Shown: positions 30,782-40,893, counted from the first letter of the stretch. The stretch: 64,000 nt of DNA from Cyanobium sp. Aljojuca 7A6 (GCF_024346455.1 NZ_JAGQCY010000006.1:1-64000), one strand, 5' to 3'. Numbers and translations: made by a program. Notes: generated by a model from the letters alone, not told the origin.

Positions 30782-31886
30782 GCTTTCCGCTGGGCGGCCA
30801 CTCCATGCTTCGGTAGCCCTGGGGATTGGCGCTCTGCCAGGCCCAGCCATCGCGGCAGATGTCCGTCAGGGAGCGCTGGGTCCGCCAGCCCATGCGCCGC
30901 TCCGCTTCGCGGGGATCGGCAACACTGACGGCGGAATCTCCTGGCCGGCGTTCCACCACGGCGTAGGGCAATGTCAGTTTGTTAGCGGCCTCGAAGGTCC
31001 TCACCAGGTCGAGCACGGAATGGCCCTGGCCGCTGCCCAGGTTGAGGGTGAGCAGCTGGGGAGGCTCTGCCTGGAGCACATCGAGGGCCCGACCATGGCC
31101 TTCGGCCAGATCCATGACGTGCAGGTAGTCGCGGACACCGGTGCCGTCGGGCGTAGGCCAGTTGCCACCAAAAATTTCAAGGCGCTGGCGGCGGCCGCCA
31201 GCCACCTGACACAGGAAGGGAAAGAGATTGTTGGGGAGGCCGTTGGGGTCCTCACCGATCTGTCCACTGGGGTGGGCTCCGACTGGATTGAAGTAGCGCA
31301 GCAGGGCGATGCGCCAACCCGGGGCGCTGGTGGCCACGTCGGTGAGCATCCTCTCGACGGCGGCCTTGGTGTAGCCGTAGGGATTGATGGGTTGGAGGGG
31401 GGCCGTCTCGGGGATCGGTACTTGGTCGGTGGTGCCATAGAGGGTGGCGCTGCTGCTGAAGACGAGCGTCTGGCAGCCGTGGCGGCCCATGGCTTCCAGC
31501 AGCCGGACCGTGCCGGTGACGTTCACGTCCCAGTAACGCAGTGGCTCGGCCATCGATTCGCCCACAGCCTTGAGACCGGCGAAGTGGAGCACGGCGCTGA
31601 TGCCGCCGGCCCCGTCCTGGAAGGCACGATCGAGATCCTGCGGGGAGCGCACATCCCCCCGGATCAGGGTGAGACCGCCAGCCCCGGGCGCCGCTGTCGC
31701 CCAGTGATCCGCAGCGACCTGCCTCCAGGTCTCCAGACCCGCCAGCTCGGCCACACGGCGCAGGGCCTCGGCACTGCCGTTGCTGAAATCGTCGACCACG
31801 ACCACCTGATGGCCGGTTTCCAACAGGGCCAGGCAGGTGTGGCTGCCGATGAATCCGGCTCCTCCCGTGAGCAGGACCTTGGTCAA
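30756..31886 (-). CDS. galE: UDP-glucose 4-epimerase
   Basis: A 376-residue short-chain dehydrogenase-type epimerase interconverting UDP-glucose and UDP-galactose. It opens with the NAD-binding loop GGAGFIGSHT (residues 8-17), has VLHFAGLKAVGES, the SSSATLYG strand with the catalytic Ser/Thr, and the catalytic NPYGYTKA (Tyr-x-x-x-Lys). The region PTPDGTGVRDYLHVMDLAEGH is typical GalE. It is divergent from ugd (142 bases apart), so the intergenic region should hold both promoters. Confidence 0.95.
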   Translation of the reverse strand: MTKVLLTGGAGFIGSHTCLALLETGHQVVVVDDFSNGSAEALRRVAELAGLETWRQVAADHWATAAPGAGGLTLIRGDVRSPQDLDRAFQDGAGGISAVLHFAGLKAVGESMAEPLRYWDVNVTGTVRLLEAMGRHGCQTLVFSSSATLYGTTDQVPIPETAPLQPINPYGYTKAAVERMLTDVATSAPGWRIALLRYFNPVGAHPSGQIGEDPNGLPNNLFPFLCQVAGGRRQRLEIFGGNWPTPDGTGVRDYLHVMDLAEGHGRALDVLQAEPPQLLTLNLGSGQGHSVLDLVRTFEAANKLTLPYAVVERRPGDSAVSVADPREAERRMGWRTQRSLTDICRDGWAWQSANPQGYRSMEWPPSGKLIGAQHAS

Positions 31887-32028
31887 GAAACGGCCCCCCG
31901 TCAGGCGGTCGATCTCAACTTACTTGTCCTTAACCTCCCCCACCGCCAAGCTTCTCCCCGTGCTCCACACCCGCTGCCGGCCAAAGCCAGCCGATGGCGG
32001 TAATGTCCCCGAAGCACTGCCATCCCCC

Positions 32029-33441
32029 ATGGATCCGGCCCCCTCGCCGATTCGCTCCATCTGTTGCATCGGTGCGGGTTATGTGGGGGGGCCGACGATG
32101 GCGGTGATCGCGGACCGTTGCCCCGGGATTCAGGTCACGGTGGTGGACCTCAACGCTGAGAGGATCGCCGCCTGGAACGATCCGGATCTGGCGCGTCTGC
32201 CGGTCTACGAACCGGGACTGGATGCGGTGGTGGGCAGGGCCAGGGGGCGCAACCTCCACTTCAGCACCGAGGTGGATGCGGCCATTGCCGCCGCCGACAT
32301 GGTGTTCCTCTCGGTGAACACCCCCACCAAGACCAAGGGCGTGGGGGCCGGCCAGGCCAGTGACCTGCGCTGGATCGAGGTATCGGCCCGCCAGGTGGCC
32401 GCCTCCGCCCGGGGCCACACGATCGTGGTGGAAAAGAGCACCCTGCCGGTGCGCACCGCCGAGACGGTGAAGGCGATCCTGGGGGCCGCCCAGCAGAACC
32501 GCCCGGAGGGCGATCGCAGGCAAGCCAAGACCTTCGCCGTGCTCTCCAATCCCGAGTTCCTGGCCGAGGGCACGGCGATCGCCGACCTCGAGGCCCCCGA
32601 CCGCGTGCTGATCGGCGGCGAGGACCCTGCGGCGATCGAATCCCTGGCCGGGATCTACGCCACCTGGGTGCCCCAGGAGCGGATCCTGCGCACCAACCTC
32701 TGGAGCAGCGAGCTCTCCAAGCTGACGGCCAATGCCTTTCTGGCCCAGAGGATTTCCTCGATCAACAGCATCGCCGCCCTGTGCGAAGCCACCGGTGCCG
32801 ATGTGCGGGAGGTGGGCCGGGCGATCGGGACCGATTCCAGGATCGGTGCGAAGTTCCTGCAGGCCGGACCGGGATTCGGCGGCAGCTGCTTCCAGAAGGA
32901 CATCCTCAATCTGGTCTATCTCTGCCGCCATTACGGCCTCGAGGAGGTGGCGGCCTACTGGGAGCAGGTGGTGACGCTGAACACCTGGCAGCAGGACCGC
33001 ATCGCCCGGATGGTGGTCCAGCGGCTGTTCGGCACCGTCACCGGCAAGCGGATGGCGGTGCTGGGCTTCGCCTTCAAGGCCGACACCAATGACACCCGGG
33101 AAGCCCCCGCCATCCGCATCTGTCAGAACCTGATCGAGGAGGGGGCCCGCCTGGTGATCGTGGACCCCAAGGTGTCGCCCGCCCAGATCGGCGCCGACCT
33201 GGGCCAGCCCGCTTCGGCGGCCGACGGCGGTTGGCAGACTGCGGCTTCCCCCGAGGAGGCAGCCAGCGGCGCCGACGCCGTGCTGATCCTCACCGAATGG
33301 CGTGATTACGCCCAGCTCAACTGGAAAGCGATTGCGGCGGTGATGCGCCGCCCGGCCTGGCTGTTCGACGCCCGCGCCATCGCTGATGCCGCCGCCGCTC
33401 GCGCAGCGGGTCTTAACGTCTGGCGGGTGGGTGAGGGCTGA
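32029..33441 (+). CDS. ugd: UDP-glucose 6-dehydrogenase
   Basis: A 470-residue NAD-dependent dehydrogenase that makes UDP-glucuronate from UDP-glucose. It has the Rossmann motif CIGAGYVGGPT (residues about 13-23), VNTPTKTKG, EKSTLPVRTAE, the SNPEFLAEGTAI block and the catalytic cysteine in PGFGGSCFQKD. The form of the N-terminus (GAGYVGGPTMAVIA) is nearer to eukaryotic-type UGDH than to short bacterial Ugd. The ATG at 32029 is just upstream of the Rossmann fold. The GTG of the following decarboxylase gene begins on the next base after the stop, indicating a single operon. Confidence 0.95.
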   Translation: MDPAPSPIRSICCIGAGYVGGPTMAVIADRCPGIQVTVVDLNAERIAAWNDPDLARLPVYEPGLDAVVGRARGRNLHFSTEVDAAIAAADMVFLSVNTPTKTKGVGAGQASDLRWIEVSARQVAASARGHTIVVEKSTLPVRTAETVKAILGAAQQNRPEGDRRQAKTFAVLSNPEFLAEGTAIADLEAPDRVLIGGEDPAAIESLAGIYATWVPQERILRTNLWSSELSKLTANAFLAQRISSINSIAALCEATGADVREVGRAIGTDSRIGAKFLQAGPGFGGSCFQKDILNLVYLCRHYGLEEVAAYWEQVVTLNTWQQDRIARMVVQRLFGTVTGKRMAVLGFAFKADTNDTREAPAIRICQNLIEEGARLVIVDPKVSPAQIGADLGQPASAADGGWQTAASPEEAASGADAVLILTEWRDYAQLNWKAIAAVMRRPAWLFDARAIADAAAARAAGLNVWRVGEG

Positions 33442-34383
33442 GTGACACTGCGCAATCTGATCACCGGTGGGGCCGGTTTCCTTGGCTCCCATCTCGTCGA
33501 CCGGCTGATGCAGGCTGGTGAGGAGGTGATCTGCCTCGACAACTTCTACACCGGCCGCAAGGACAACATCCGCCACTGGCTGGGCCACCCCGACTTCGAA
33601 CTCATCCGCCACGACGTCACCGAGCCGATTCGGCTCGAGGTGGATCGGATCTGGCATCTCGCCTGCCCGGCCTCGCCGGTCCACTACCAGTCGAATCCGA
33701 TCAAGACGGCCAAGACCAGCTTCCTCGGCACCTACAACATGCTGGGCCTGGCGCGTCGCGTCGGGGCCCGGCTGCTGCTGGCCAGCACCAGCGAGGTGTA
33801 TGGCGATCCTGAGGTGCATCCCCAGCCCGAGAGTTACAGGGGCTGCGTCAACACCATCGGCATCCGTTCCTGCTACGACGAAGGCAAGCGGATCGCCGAG
33901 ACGCTCTGTTTCGACTACCAGCGCATGCACGGCACCGAAATCCGGGTCATGCGCATCTTCAATACCTACGGCCCCCGCATGCTCCCCGATGACGGCCGGG
34001 TGGTCAGCAACTTCATCGTCCAGGCCCTGCAGGGCCAGTCGCTCACCCTCTACGGCGACGGCAGCCAGACCCGCTCCTTCTGCTACGTGGATGACCTGAT
34101 CGAGGGCATGATCCGCCTGATGAATGGCGAGCACCCCGGCCCGATCAACATCGGCAATCCCGGTGAGTTCACCATCCGCCAGCTGGCCGAACGGGTGCGG
34201 GACCGCATTCAGCCCGGCCTGGAGCTCACCACCCAGCCCCTGCCCCAGGACGATCCGCTGCAGCGCCAGCCCGTCATCGACCTGGCTCGGGAGCTGCTCG
34301 GCTGGGAGCCGACGGTGAGCCTGGACGAGGGGCTGGAGCCCACGATCGCCTACTTCCGGGAACGGGTGCGGGAAGGACGTTGA
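33442..34383 (+). CDS. UDP-glucuronate decarboxylase (UDP-xylose synthase)
   Basis: A 313-residue extended SDR enzyme. NAD binding is at GGAGFLGSH near the N-terminus, the Thr/Ser strand is [19 protein letters not shown], and the catalytic motif is YDEGKR (Tyr-x-x-x-Lys). [14 protein letters not shown] and [15 protein letters not shown] are characteristic of UXS-type enzymes, which convert UDP-glucuronate to UDP-xylose. It begins at a GTG directly after the ugd stop and its own stop overlaps the TTG start of the next gene by four bases. The position straight after Ugd, its substrate supplier, supports the call. Confidence 0.93.
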   Translation: MTLRNLITGGAGFLGSHLVDRLMQAGEEVICLDNFYTGRKDNIRHWLGHPDFELIRHDVTEPIRLEVDRIWHLACPASPVHYQSNPIKTAKTSFLGTYNMLGLARRVGARLLLASTSEVYGDPEVHPQPESYRGCVNTIGIRSCYDEGKRIAETLCFDYQRMHGTEIRVMRIFNTYGPRMLPDDGRVVSNFIVQALQGQSLTLYGDGSQTRSFCYVDDLIEGMIRLMNGEHPGPINIGNPGEFTIRQLAERVRDRIQPGLELTTQPLPQDDPLQRQPVIDLARELLGWEPTVSLDEGLEPTIAYFRERVREGR

Positions 34384-35408
34384 CGCCGCAGGCACCGATC
34401 CTCGTCACCGGGGTTGCCGGCTTCATCGGAGCGGCCGTGGCCGAGAGGCTGCTGGCGCGGGGAGATCAGGTGATCGGCCTCGATAATCTCAATGCCTACT
34501 ACGACCCTGCTCTGAAGCGGGCCCGGCTGGAGCGGTTGGAGGCCATGGCCCAGCCAGGGGCTTTCCGCTTCCATCCGCTCGATCTGGTCGACGCCGAAGC
34601 GATGACGGCACTGTTTGCCGCCGAGCGGCCCGTCCGGGTGCTGCATCTGGCCGCCCAGGCGGGGGTGCGCCACTCGATCGACAATCCCTCGCTCTACATC
34701 CAGAGCAACCTGGTGGGCTTCGCCACGATCCTCGAGGCCTGCCGCCATGGCGCCGTGGAGCATCTGGTGTACGCGTCGAGCAGCTCGATCTACGGCGGCA
34801 ACCGCCACATGCCTTTCTGTGAGCAGGATCCAGTGAATCATCCGGTGAGCCTCTACGCGGCCACCAAGAAGGCCAATGAACTGATGGCCCACACCTACAG
34901 CCATCTCTATGGCCTGCCGGCCACCGGCCTACGCTTCTTCACTGTCTACGGCCCCTGGGGGCGACCCGACATGGCCCCGATGCTGTTTGCCAAGGCCATC
35001 CTGGCGGGTGAGCCGATCCGGGTGTTCAACCACGGCCGCATGGAGCGGGATTTCACCTACATCGATGACATCGTTGAAGGGGTGATCCGCTGCCTCGACA
35101 AGCCCGCGACGGCGGATCCTGGCTTCGATCCGCTCCGTCCCGATCCGGCCACGGCGGCCGCCCCCCACCGGATCTTCAACATCGGCAATGCGCAGCCGGT
35201 ACCGCTGCTGCAGTTCATCGCGCTGCTGGAGCAGGCCCTCGGACGCCCCGCGGTCATGGATCTGCAGCCGATGCAGCCCGGCGATGTGCCGGCCACCGCC
35301 GCCGACACCATGGCCCTGGCGGCCTGGGTGGGGTTCCGCCCCTCCACCCCGATTGCGGCGGGGATCGAGCGCTTTGCGGCTTGGTACAAGGAGTTCCTCG
35401 GTGGCTGA
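34380..35408 (+). CDS. UDP-glucuronate 4-epimerase-like SDR protein
   Basis: A 342-residue extended SDR enzyme with NAD loop [27 protein letters not shown], the [11 protein letters not shown] strand and catalytic YAATKKANE. The block [17 protein letters not shown] with [23 protein letters not shown] is the hallmark of UDP-glucuronate 4-epimerases, giving UDP-galacturonate. The predicted start is a TTG overlapping the TGA of the previous gene. Together with ugd and the decarboxylase it forms a three-gene unit that splits UDP-glucuronate toward xylose and galacturonate. A dTDP-sugar role is possible but less likely from the motifs. Confidence 0.92.
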   Translation: MTPQAPILVTGVAGFIGAAVAERLLARGDQVIGLDNLNAYYDPALKRARLERLEAMAQPGAFRFHPLDLVDAEAMTALFAAERPVRVLHLAAQAGVRHSIDNPSLYIQSNLVGFATILEACRHGAVEHLVYASSSSIYGGNRHMPFCEQDPVNHPVSLYAATKKANELMAHTYSHLYGLPATGLRFFTVYGPWGRPDMAPMLFAKAILAGEPIRVFNHGRMERDFTYIDDIVEGVIRCLDKPATADPGFDPLRPDPATAAAPHRIFNIGNAQPVPLLQFIALLEQALGRPAVMDLQPMQPGDVPATAADTMALAAWVGFRPSTPIAAGIERFAAWYKEFLGG

Positions 35409-35453
35409 GCCGACCCCTTCGGGCACAATGAATCTCCGCTGATCTGCACCGTC

Positions 35454-36776
35454 TTGAAACCGCTCCAGAGCCTGCGGGGCATGGTCGACCTGCTGCCCGG
35501 TCAGACCCCCTTCTGGCAGCGGATCGAAGCCACCGCCCGGGACCATTTCCGTCGGGCCGCCGTCGAGGAGATCCGCACGCCCCTGCTGGAGGTGACTGAG
35601 CTGTTCGCCCGGGGCATCGGCGAGGCCACCGACGTGGTGGGCAAGGAGATGTACAGCTTCGAGGATCGGGGCGAGCGTCATTGCACCCTGCGGCCGGAGG
35701 GCACCGCCTCGGTGGTACGGGCCGCCATCCAGCATGGGCTGGTGGCCCAGGGGCCCCAGCGGCTCTGGTACGGCGGCCCGATGTTCCGCTACGAGCGGCC
35801 CCAGGCCGGCCGGCAACGGCAGTTCCACCAGATCGGCCTGGAGTTCCTCGGCCACGCTGATCCCCGCAGCGACGTGGAGGCCATCGCCATCGCCTGGGAT
35901 CTGCTGATGGATCTTGGGCTGGGCGGCCTGTCCCTTGAGCTCAACTCCCTGGGTAGTACCGACGACCGCCTGCGCTACCGCAGCGATCTGGTGGCCTGGC
36001 TGGAGGCCCATCGTGACGACCTGGATTCCGACTCCCAGCAGCGCATCGCCACCAACCCCCTGCGGGTGCTTGATTCCAAGAATTCCCAGACCCAGGTCCT
36101 GCTGGCCGGGGCCCCCACCCTGGCCGACGCCCTCAGTGGCGAGAGCCGCGAGCGCTTTCTGCGGGTGCGGCAGGGCCTTGAGGCCCTCGCCATTCCCTTC
36201 AGGCTCAATCCCCGTCTGGTGCGCGGCCTCGATTACTACGGCCACACCGCCTTCGAGATCACCAGCAGCCAGCTTGGGGCCCAGGCCACCGTCTGTGGCG
36301 GTGGGCGTTACGACGGCCTGGTGGAGCAGCTGGGCGGTCCGCCCACGCCGGCGGTCGGCTGGGCCCTGGGCATGGAGCGGCTGGTGTTGCTCCTCAGCCA
36401 GTCGCAGCAGGGCGAGGGCGCAGAGCAACGGCCAGCCGCGGCGCCCGACCTCTACGTGGTGAGCCGGGGGGTGGCGGGCGAGGCCTACGCCATGCGGCTG
36501 GCCCGTCAGTGCCGCCATCGGCCCGCTGAACCCCTGGCCGTTCAGCTGGATCTGACGGGATCAGGCTTCGACAAGCAACTGAAGCGAGCTCGCAGAAGCG
36601 GTGCCCGCTGGGCACTGCTGCTGGGGGATGAGGAGGCCGCCAATGGCAGCGTGCGGCTGATGTCCCTTTCGGCGGGCGGTGGGGGGCAGCCAGCCGAGGG
36701 GGGTGCGGGGCAGGGCGATCGCCTCCTGAGCGAGACGGAGTTCCTGGCGCTCAGCCTCGATCAGCTCAATGCCTGA
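35454..36776 (+). CDS. hisS: Histidyl-tRNA synthetase
   Basis: A 440-residue class II aminoacyl-tRNA synthetase charging tRNA-His. Motif 1 region ([23 protein letters not shown]), motif 2 ([21 protein letters not shown]), the HisA-type histidine loop [15 protein letters not shown] and motif 3 with [12 protein letters not shown] are all present in order; a C-terminal anticodon-binding domain follows from about residue 335. The start is a TTG at 35454. The neighbouring psb operon is convergent, with a terminator hairpin between. Confidence 0.97.
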   Translation: MKPLQSLRGMVDLLPGQTPFWQRIEATARDHFRRAAVEEIRTPLLEVTELFARGIGEATDVVGKEMYSFEDRGERHCTLRPEGTASVVRAAIQHGLVAQGPQRLWYGGPMFRYERPQAGRQRQFHQIGLEFLGHADPRSDVEAIAIAWDLLMDLGLGGLSLELNSLGSTDDRLRYRSDLVAWLEAHRDDLDSDSQQRIATNPLRVLDSKNSQTQVLLAGAPTLADALSGESRERFLRVRQGLEALAIPFRLNPRLVRGLDYYGHTAFEITSSQLGAQATVCGGGRYDGLVEQLGGPPTPAVGWALGMERLVLLLSQSQQGEGAEQRPAAAPDLYVVSRGVAGEAYAMRLARQCRHRPAEPLAVQLDLTGSGFDKQLKRARRSGARWALLLGDEEAANGSVRLMSLSAGGGGQPAEGGAGQGDRLLSETEFLALSLDQLNA

Positions 36777-36805
36777 GGGGAGCCCGGCGCGAAAAAAGGG
36801 GCCCC

Positions 36806-36840
36806 ATAAAAATGGACGCTCCCGTTAATTGGAGCGTCCA
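36806..36840 (-). terminator. Intrinsic terminator of the rubA-ycf48-psbEFLJ operon
   Basis: TGGACGCTCC and GGAGCGTCCA are perfectly inverted around an eight-base AT-rich loop. Read on the minus strand, the stem is followed by TTTTTAT, giving a classic rho-independent terminator 32 bases beyond the psbJ stop. Confidence 0.85.
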
Positions 36841-36871
36841 ACAATCTGATGATTCTCGACTCTGGGCTGAA

Positions 36872-37072
36872 TCAGGCGGAACCGACGCCCACGTAGGCGC
36901 CGTAGAAGAACAGGCCGACCACGAAGATGACGGCCATGCCGCCGGCGGTGGCGACCATCCAGAGGGGCAGAACCCCCTCGGTCCAGCGGCTTTTCCAGGC
37001 CACGGCCGGACGGCCATCGGGGAGACGGTCGGGAATACGACCGTCAGGAAGTGAGGATTTCTTGCCGCTCAT
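36872..37072 (-). CDS. psbJ: Photosystem II reaction center protein J
   Basis: A 66-residue single-helix subunit of photosystem II near cytochrome b559. The C-terminal half [29 protein letters not shown] fits PsbJ, with its glycine-rich membrane helix and Y-G-A-Y-x-G ending. Last gene of the operon, followed by a strong terminator. Confidence 0.97.
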   Translation of the reverse strand: MSGKKSSLPDGRIPDRLPDGRPAVAWKSRWTEGVLPLWMVATAGGMAVIFVVGLFFYGAYVGVGSA

Positions 37073-37090
37073 GGATGGGGTGCCTCCCGA

Positions 37091-37210
37091 TCAGTTGAAG
37101 AAGTAGCTGGAGAAGAGAATGCCGATGACGAAGACGAACAGCAGGCCCAAGTAAAGGCTGGTGCGGTTCAGTTCGACCGGCAGGTTGTTGGGGTTGGAAT
37201 TGCGCTGCAT
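37091..37210 (-). CDS. psbL: Photosystem II reaction center protein L
   Basis: A 39-residue single-helix protein ([20 protein letters not shown] at the N-terminus, SSYFFN at the end), the typical PsbL length and sequence. It stabilises the quinone side and the dimer of photosystem II. The ATG at 37210 follows the psbF stop by seven bases; psbJ begins 18 bases after its stop. Confidence 0.97.
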   Translation of the reverse strand: MQRNSNPNNLPVELNRTSLYLGLLFVFVIGILFSSYFFN

Positions 37211-37217
37211 GGATGTC

Positions 37218-37355
37218 TCAGCGACGGACGAACTGCATGGCGGCCAGGGCACCCAGGAAAAAGACCGTGGGAATGCCGAGGGCGTGGACGGAGAGCCAGC
37301 GCACCGTGAAGATCGGGTAATTGCGTGGCGTGGTGGGGGCGGTGGACTGGGTCAT
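37218..37355 (-). CDS. psbF: Cytochrome b559 subunit beta
   Basis: A 45-residue single-helix protein whose His24 (RWLSVHALG) is the heme ligand paired with the His of PsbE. Sequence [20 protein letters not shown] is nearly invariant in cyanobacteria. It starts at 37355, overlapping the end of psbE by four bases (ATGA). Confidence 0.97.
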   Translation of the reverse strand: MTQSTAPTTPRNYPIFTVRWLSVHALGIPTVFFLGALAAMQFVRR

Positions 37356-37606
37356 GGTTCCTGGAGACGCAGATCAAGGCTGCTCTTGCCCTCGTAACGC
37401 TGACTCACAACGGGAGCCTTGGTTTCCTGGGCCTGGAAGTAGGCATCCGGACGGGGCGTGCCGAAGGCGTCGTAGGCCAGGCCGGTGGACACGAACATGA
37501 AGCCCGCCAGGAAGATGGCTGGCAGGGTCACCGCATGGATGACCCAGTAGCGGATGCTTGTGATGATCTCGAAGAACGGGCGTTCCCCTGTGGAGCCGGC
37601 AGCCAT
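37352..37606 (-). CDS. psbE: Cytochrome b559 subunit alpha
   Basis: An 84-residue subunit of photosystem II with heme ligand His24 in the [16 protein letters not shown] helix and a lumenal C-terminal tail ([11 protein letters not shown]). Length and sequence match PsbE, and the order psbE-psbF-psbL-psbJ is the standard cyanobacterial arrangement. About 90 bases separate it from ycf48 upstream on the same strand. Confidence 0.98.
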   Translation of the reverse strand: MAAGSTGERPFFEIITSIRYWVIHAVTLPAIFLAGFMFVSTGLAYDAFGTPRPDAYFQAQETKAPVVSQRYEGKSSLDLRLQEP

Positions 37607-37693
37607 AGCAACAAGCGTTCAGCCATAAGATCCTAGGGGTCGACAGGTAACCACCGCCGGCGCGGCGGGGGGTTGGTTACAGAGGGACGCAGT

Positions 37694-38734
37694 TCAGCCC
37701 ACCCAGCGAAGCAGCACGCCCCGCTCACCCAGGACGAAGCCCTTGTCGCCGGGGGCAAAGACGATCCGGGAGAAGTTGGTGGGCTGCTCACTGCCCACCG
37801 GATCCCGTTGCCAGCTGGCGCCGGCATCGTTGCTCACCAGCAGGGTGCCGTTGCCGCCGCCGGTCCAGATAGCGCCGCGGGGATCCCAGGCCATGTCGAG
37901 GTAGCCGTAGCCGTTGGTGATCGGGATCACGGGCTTGCTCCAGTCGCCGCTCTCGGTGGTCTCGGCGGTGCTCGGGTCACCGTCAAAGCGCAGCTGGGCC
38001 CCTCGGGCCACCATCCAGAGATGGCCATCGGGCTGGAAGCCCATCGACTGCAGCCGCTGGCTGCTGACCCGCTGGTGCACCTGCCAGGCGGGCAGGCCCG
38101 GTTCCCAGGTGGCGAAGAAGTTGCCCAGGCTGCTGACGCTCACGTAGTCGCCCTCGGGACTGCGGCGCAGGTCGCGGATGGCACCGGCCGCGTCACCCAC
38201 CAGGGCCTGCCAGCTGGAGCCGGCGTTGTCGGTGCGGTACACGGCGCCCACGTTGGTGGCCAGCTCGGCACTCTTCGGCCCCTGGGCCGTGACCAGGTAC
38301 GGCTCACCCGGGAGCTTGGTGTCAAGCAGCAGTCGGCTCCAGCTCTTGCCGGCATCGTCGCTGTGCAGCAGCAGGCCCGGCTGGCCCACGATCCAGCCCT
38401 CATTGCCTCTGAAATCGATGCTGATCAGACGGAAGTTCTCTTCCTCGGGCAGATCAAGCGCCCGCTCCTGCCAGCTGGCGCCGCCGTCGTCGGTTTCCAT
38501 GATCAGCCGGTTGCTGCCCACCAGGAACCCGTGGTCGGCGCTGGTGAAGGCCACGTCGAGGGGGTTGGAGCGGGTGTCCAGGGGAACCGACTGCCAGGGG
38601 CTGGCGGCCGCCATGGGCAGTCCGGTGGTGACGCAGCCCGTGAGACCGAAGGCGAGCACCAGCGACAGCGTCAGGCTGAGCAGGGGGCGCAGCGGGCGCA
38701 GGACGGCCGGCAGAGCAGGAAGGGGCGCAGACAT
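37694..38734 (-). CDS. ycf48: Photosystem II assembly factor Ycf48 (lipoprotein)
   Basis: A 346-residue beta-propeller that helps D1 maturation and insertion during photosystem II assembly and repair. After a hydrophobic signal ending in LTGC (lipobox), repeated blade motifs such as DDGGASW, DDAGKSW, DNAGSSW and NDAGASW are visible, as expected for this BNR/photosynthesis-system-II-assembly repeat family. The ATG at 38734 overlaps the stop of the rubredoxin gene by one base (TGATG), so translation is likely coupled. Order rubA-ycf48-psbEFLJ is conserved in cyanobacteria. Confidence 0.97.
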   Translation of the reverse strand: MSAPLPALPAVLRPLRPLLSLTLSLVLAFGLTGCVTTGLPMAAASPWQSVPLDTRSNPLDVAFTSADHGFLVGSNRLIMETDDGGASWQERALDLPEEENFRLISIDFRGNEGWIVGQPGLLLHSDDAGKSWSRLLLDTKLPGEPYLVTAQGPKSAELATNVGAVYRTDNAGSSWQALVGDAAGAIRDLRRSPEGDYVSVSSLGNFFATWEPGLPAWQVHQRVSSQRLQSMGFQPDGHLWMVARGAQLRFDGDPSTAETTESGDWSKPVIPITNGYGYLDMAWDPRGAIWTGGGNGTLLVSNDAGASWQRDPVGSEQPTNFSRIVFAPGDKGFVLGERGVLLRWVG

Positions 38735-39132
38735 CAACGCAGGGAGTAGAGGGAGAGGAAGAAGGCGAACGCCAGGGCGAAGCCGCCGAAGATCAGCACG
38801 TTCTTCTGGCCGGGGGTGAGGCGGTTCACCCCCAGGCCGAAGTTGAGGTTCTCCTCGAAGCCGCTGGGCTTGTTGCGGGGGCCGATGTCCTTGAAGGCGC
38901 CCACCCGGCTGCGGCAGACGGGGCAGCGGAACCCCACCGGGTCGAGGTCAAGGAAGGAAGTGCCGGCGGGAATCGCCAGCTTCCTGACGCCCTCGGCCGG
39001 GTCGTAGACGAAGCCGCAGCTGCGGCACTCGAAGCGGTGGCTGGCGGGGTCGTCAACGACGGCTTCGGGCGCTTCGCTGGGCGCCTGGATGGGCGTCTCT
39101 GCGGGCGTCTCTGCGGGCGGTTCCGTGCTCAT
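38734..39132 (-). CDS. rubA: Membrane-anchored rubredoxin (RubA)
   Basis: A 132-residue rubredoxin with iron ligands Cys36, Cys39, Cys70 and Cys73 (CRSCGFVYDP and CPVCRSR) and a C-terminal membrane helix (about residues 108-130). RubA is needed for assembly of photosystem II (and in some organisms photosystem I). The N-terminal 30 residues are a Pro/Glu/Thr-rich linker of low complexity. I chose MSTEPP at 39132; MARHGMSTE at 39147 is five residues longer. It is divergent from ndhC. Confidence 0.95.
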   Translation of the reverse strand: MSTEPPAETPAETPIQAPSEAPEAVVDDPASHRFECRSCGFVYDPAEGVRKLAIPAGTSFLDLDPVGFRCPVCRSRVGAFKDIGPRNKPSGFEENLNFGLGVNRLTPGQKNVLIFGGFALAFAFFLSLYSLR

Positions 39133-39222
39133 CCCGTGCCTGGCCATACCTGACGACTCTATCGACGGCTACCCCCGCTCCTGGAGGCAGGTGGCAGAAT
39201 GCGCGCCAGGTTGGGTCTGCCG

Positions 39223-39585
39223 ATGTTTGTGCTTTCCGGCTACGACGCCTTTCTGGGCTTCCTGCTGATTTCGGCGGCGGTTCCGGTGCTGGCGCTGGTG
39301 GCCAACAAGCTGCTGGCTCCCAAGAGTCGCCAGGGGGAGCGCCAGCTCACCTATGAGTCGGGGATGGAGCCGATCGGCGGTGCCTGGATCCAGTTCAACA
39401 TCCGCTACTACATGTTTGCCCTGGTCTTCGTCATCTTCGATGTCGAGACCGTTTTCCTCTACCCCTGGGCGGTGGCCTTTCACCGGCTCGGGCTGCTGGC
39501 CTTCATCGAGGCCCTGATCTTCATCTCCATCCTTGTGCTGGCCCTGGCCTACGCCTGGCGCAAGGGTGCCCTCGAGTGGAGCTGA
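39223..39585 (+). CDS. ndhC: NAD(P)H-quinone oxidoreductase (NDH-1) subunit 3
   Basis: A 120-residue membrane subunit of NDH-1, which runs respiration and cyclic electron flow in thylakoids. The motif [22 protein letters not shown] followed by [19 protein letters not shown] is the invariant NdhC/NuoA loop and helix. The start [10 protein letters not shown] at 39223 gives the usual length; an in-frame codon at 39199 would add eight residues. It is the first gene of ndhC-ndhK-ndhJ. Confidence 0.97.
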   Translation: MFVLSGYDAFLGFLLISAAVPVLALVANKLLAPKSRQGERQLTYESGMEPIGGAWIQFNIRYYMFALVFVIFDVETVFLYPWAVAFHRLGLLAFIEALIFISILVLALAYAWRKGALEWS

Positions 39586-39599
39586 TCACCCCCCCCACC

Positions 39600-40343
39600 A
39601 TGACCCTCACCCCCCCTGCCGGCTCCCTGTCCGTCGATGCGCTCCGCGATCTGCGCGAAGCCACCTGCGGCCCCGTGGGAGCCCCCGGTGTCACCGCCGA
39701 CCTGTCCGAGAACATCATTCTCACCAGCCTCGACGACCTGCACAACTGGGCCCGGCTCAGCAGCCTCTGGCCGCTGCTGTATGGAACGGCCTGCTGCTTC
39801 ATCGAGTTCGCGGCCCTGATCGGCTCCCGCTTCGACTTCGACCGTTTCGGCCTGGTGCCCCGCTCCAGCCCGCGCCAGGCCGACCTGCTGATCGTGGCCG
39901 GCACGGTCACGATGAAGATGGGTCCTGCACTGGTGCGGCTCTACGAGCAGATGCCGGAGCCCAAGTACGTCATCGCCATGGGCGCCTGCACGATCACCGG
40001 CGGCATGTTCTCCGCCGACTCCACAACGGCGGTGCGCGGTGTCGACAAGCTGATTCCTGTCGATCTCTACCTGCCGGGCTGTCCGCCAAGGCCTGAAGCG
40101 ATCTTTGATGCGGTGATCAAGCTGCGCAAGAAGGTGGGCAACGAAACCTTCGCCGAGCGCGGCAACCTGCGCCCCACCCACCGCTACTGCACGATCCCCC
40201 ACCAGATGAGGCGGATCGATCCGATCGTCACCGGTGCCTACCTGCGGGCCGAAACCCAGCAGGCGGCCCTTGCCGCCGCTGCGGGCCTGCCGATGGCCGC
40301 CACTGTCTCCGCCACCACCAACGCCCCCACCACCGATGCCTGA
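39600..40343 (+). CDS. ndhK: NAD(P)H-quinone oxidoreductase (NDH-1) subunit K
   Basis: A 247-residue subunit carrying the terminal 4Fe-4S cluster N2. Ligands are Cys65-Cys66 ([10 protein letters not shown]), Cys130 (MGACTITGG) and Cys161 (LPGCPPRPE). The start MTLTPPAG at 39600 follows the ndhC stop by 14 bases; an upstream GTG at 39576 inside ndhC would be a longer alternative. The C-terminal 40 residues are alanine/threonine-rich and typical of the picocyanobacterial form. The last codons overlap the ndhJ start. Confidence 0.97.
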   Translation: MTLTPPAGSLSVDALRDLREATCGPVGAPGVTADLSENIILTSLDDLHNWARLSSLWPLLYGTACCFIEFAALIGSRFDFDRFGLVPRSSPRQADLLIVAGTVTMKMGPALVRLYEQMPEPKYVIAMGACTITGGMFSADSTTAVRGVDKLIPVDLYLPGCPPRPEAIFDAVIKLRKKVGNETFAERGNLRPTHRYCTIPHQMRRIDPIVTGAYLRAETQQAALAAAAGLPMAATVSATTNAPTTDA

Positions 40344-40893
40344 GGAGTCCTCGCTCACGCCCCCTGCTCCCGGACCGGTGGGCGCCTGGCTGGGCGGCCA
40401 GGGTTTTGATGCCGCGGCGTTGGGTCCCGACCACGACGGGGTGGAGATGCTGGGGGTCGAGCCCGCGGCTCTGCCACTGGTGGCGACGGCCCTGAAAGCC
40501 GCCGGTTTCGATTATCTGCAGTGCCAGGGCGGCTACGACGAGGGGCCGGGCGGCCGCCTGGTGAGCTTCTATCACCTGGTGAAGATGACCGTGCTGCTGG
40601 ATCAGCTGACGGCCCTGGCCGGCGGTAGCGGCCCTCTGCCGGCCGATGTGCGTCCGGAGGAAGTGCGCCTGAAGGTGTTCCTGGCCCGCGACGGCGCCCT
40701 GACGATCCCCAGCCTCTACGGCCTGTTCCGCGGCGCCGATTGGCAGGAGCGCGAAACCTTCGACATGTTCGGCATCAGCTACGAGGGCCATCCCCACCCC
40801 AAGCGGCTCCTGATGCCTGAGGACTGGAAGGGGTATCCGCTGAGAAAGGATTACGTGCAGCCTGATTTTTATGAGATGCAGGATGCGTATTGA
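40336..40893 (+). CDS. ndhJ: NAD(P)H-quinone oxidoreductase (NDH-1) subunit J
   Basis: A 185-residue hydrophilic subunit of NDH-1 (NuoC family). The signature is [31 protein letters not shown] (about residues 134-164), with FYHLVKMTV upstream. The ATG at 40336 lies eight bases inside ndhK, so translation is probably coupled. It is the last core gene before the accessory island. Confidence 0.97.
   Translation: MPEESSLTPPAPGPVGAWLGGQGFDAAALGPDHDGVEMLGVEPAALPLVATALKAAGFDYLQCQGGYDEGPGGRLVSFYHLVKMTVLLDQLTALAGGSGPLPADVRPEEVRLKVFLARDGALTIPSLYGLFRGADWQERETFDMFGISYEGHPHPKRLLMPEDWKGYPLRKDYVQPDFYEMQDAY

Noticed and set aside
31930-34395. 821-codon open frame opposite ugd and the UDP-xylose synthase
   Set aside because: Shadow of two well-supported genes; composition is that of antisense GC-rich DNA.
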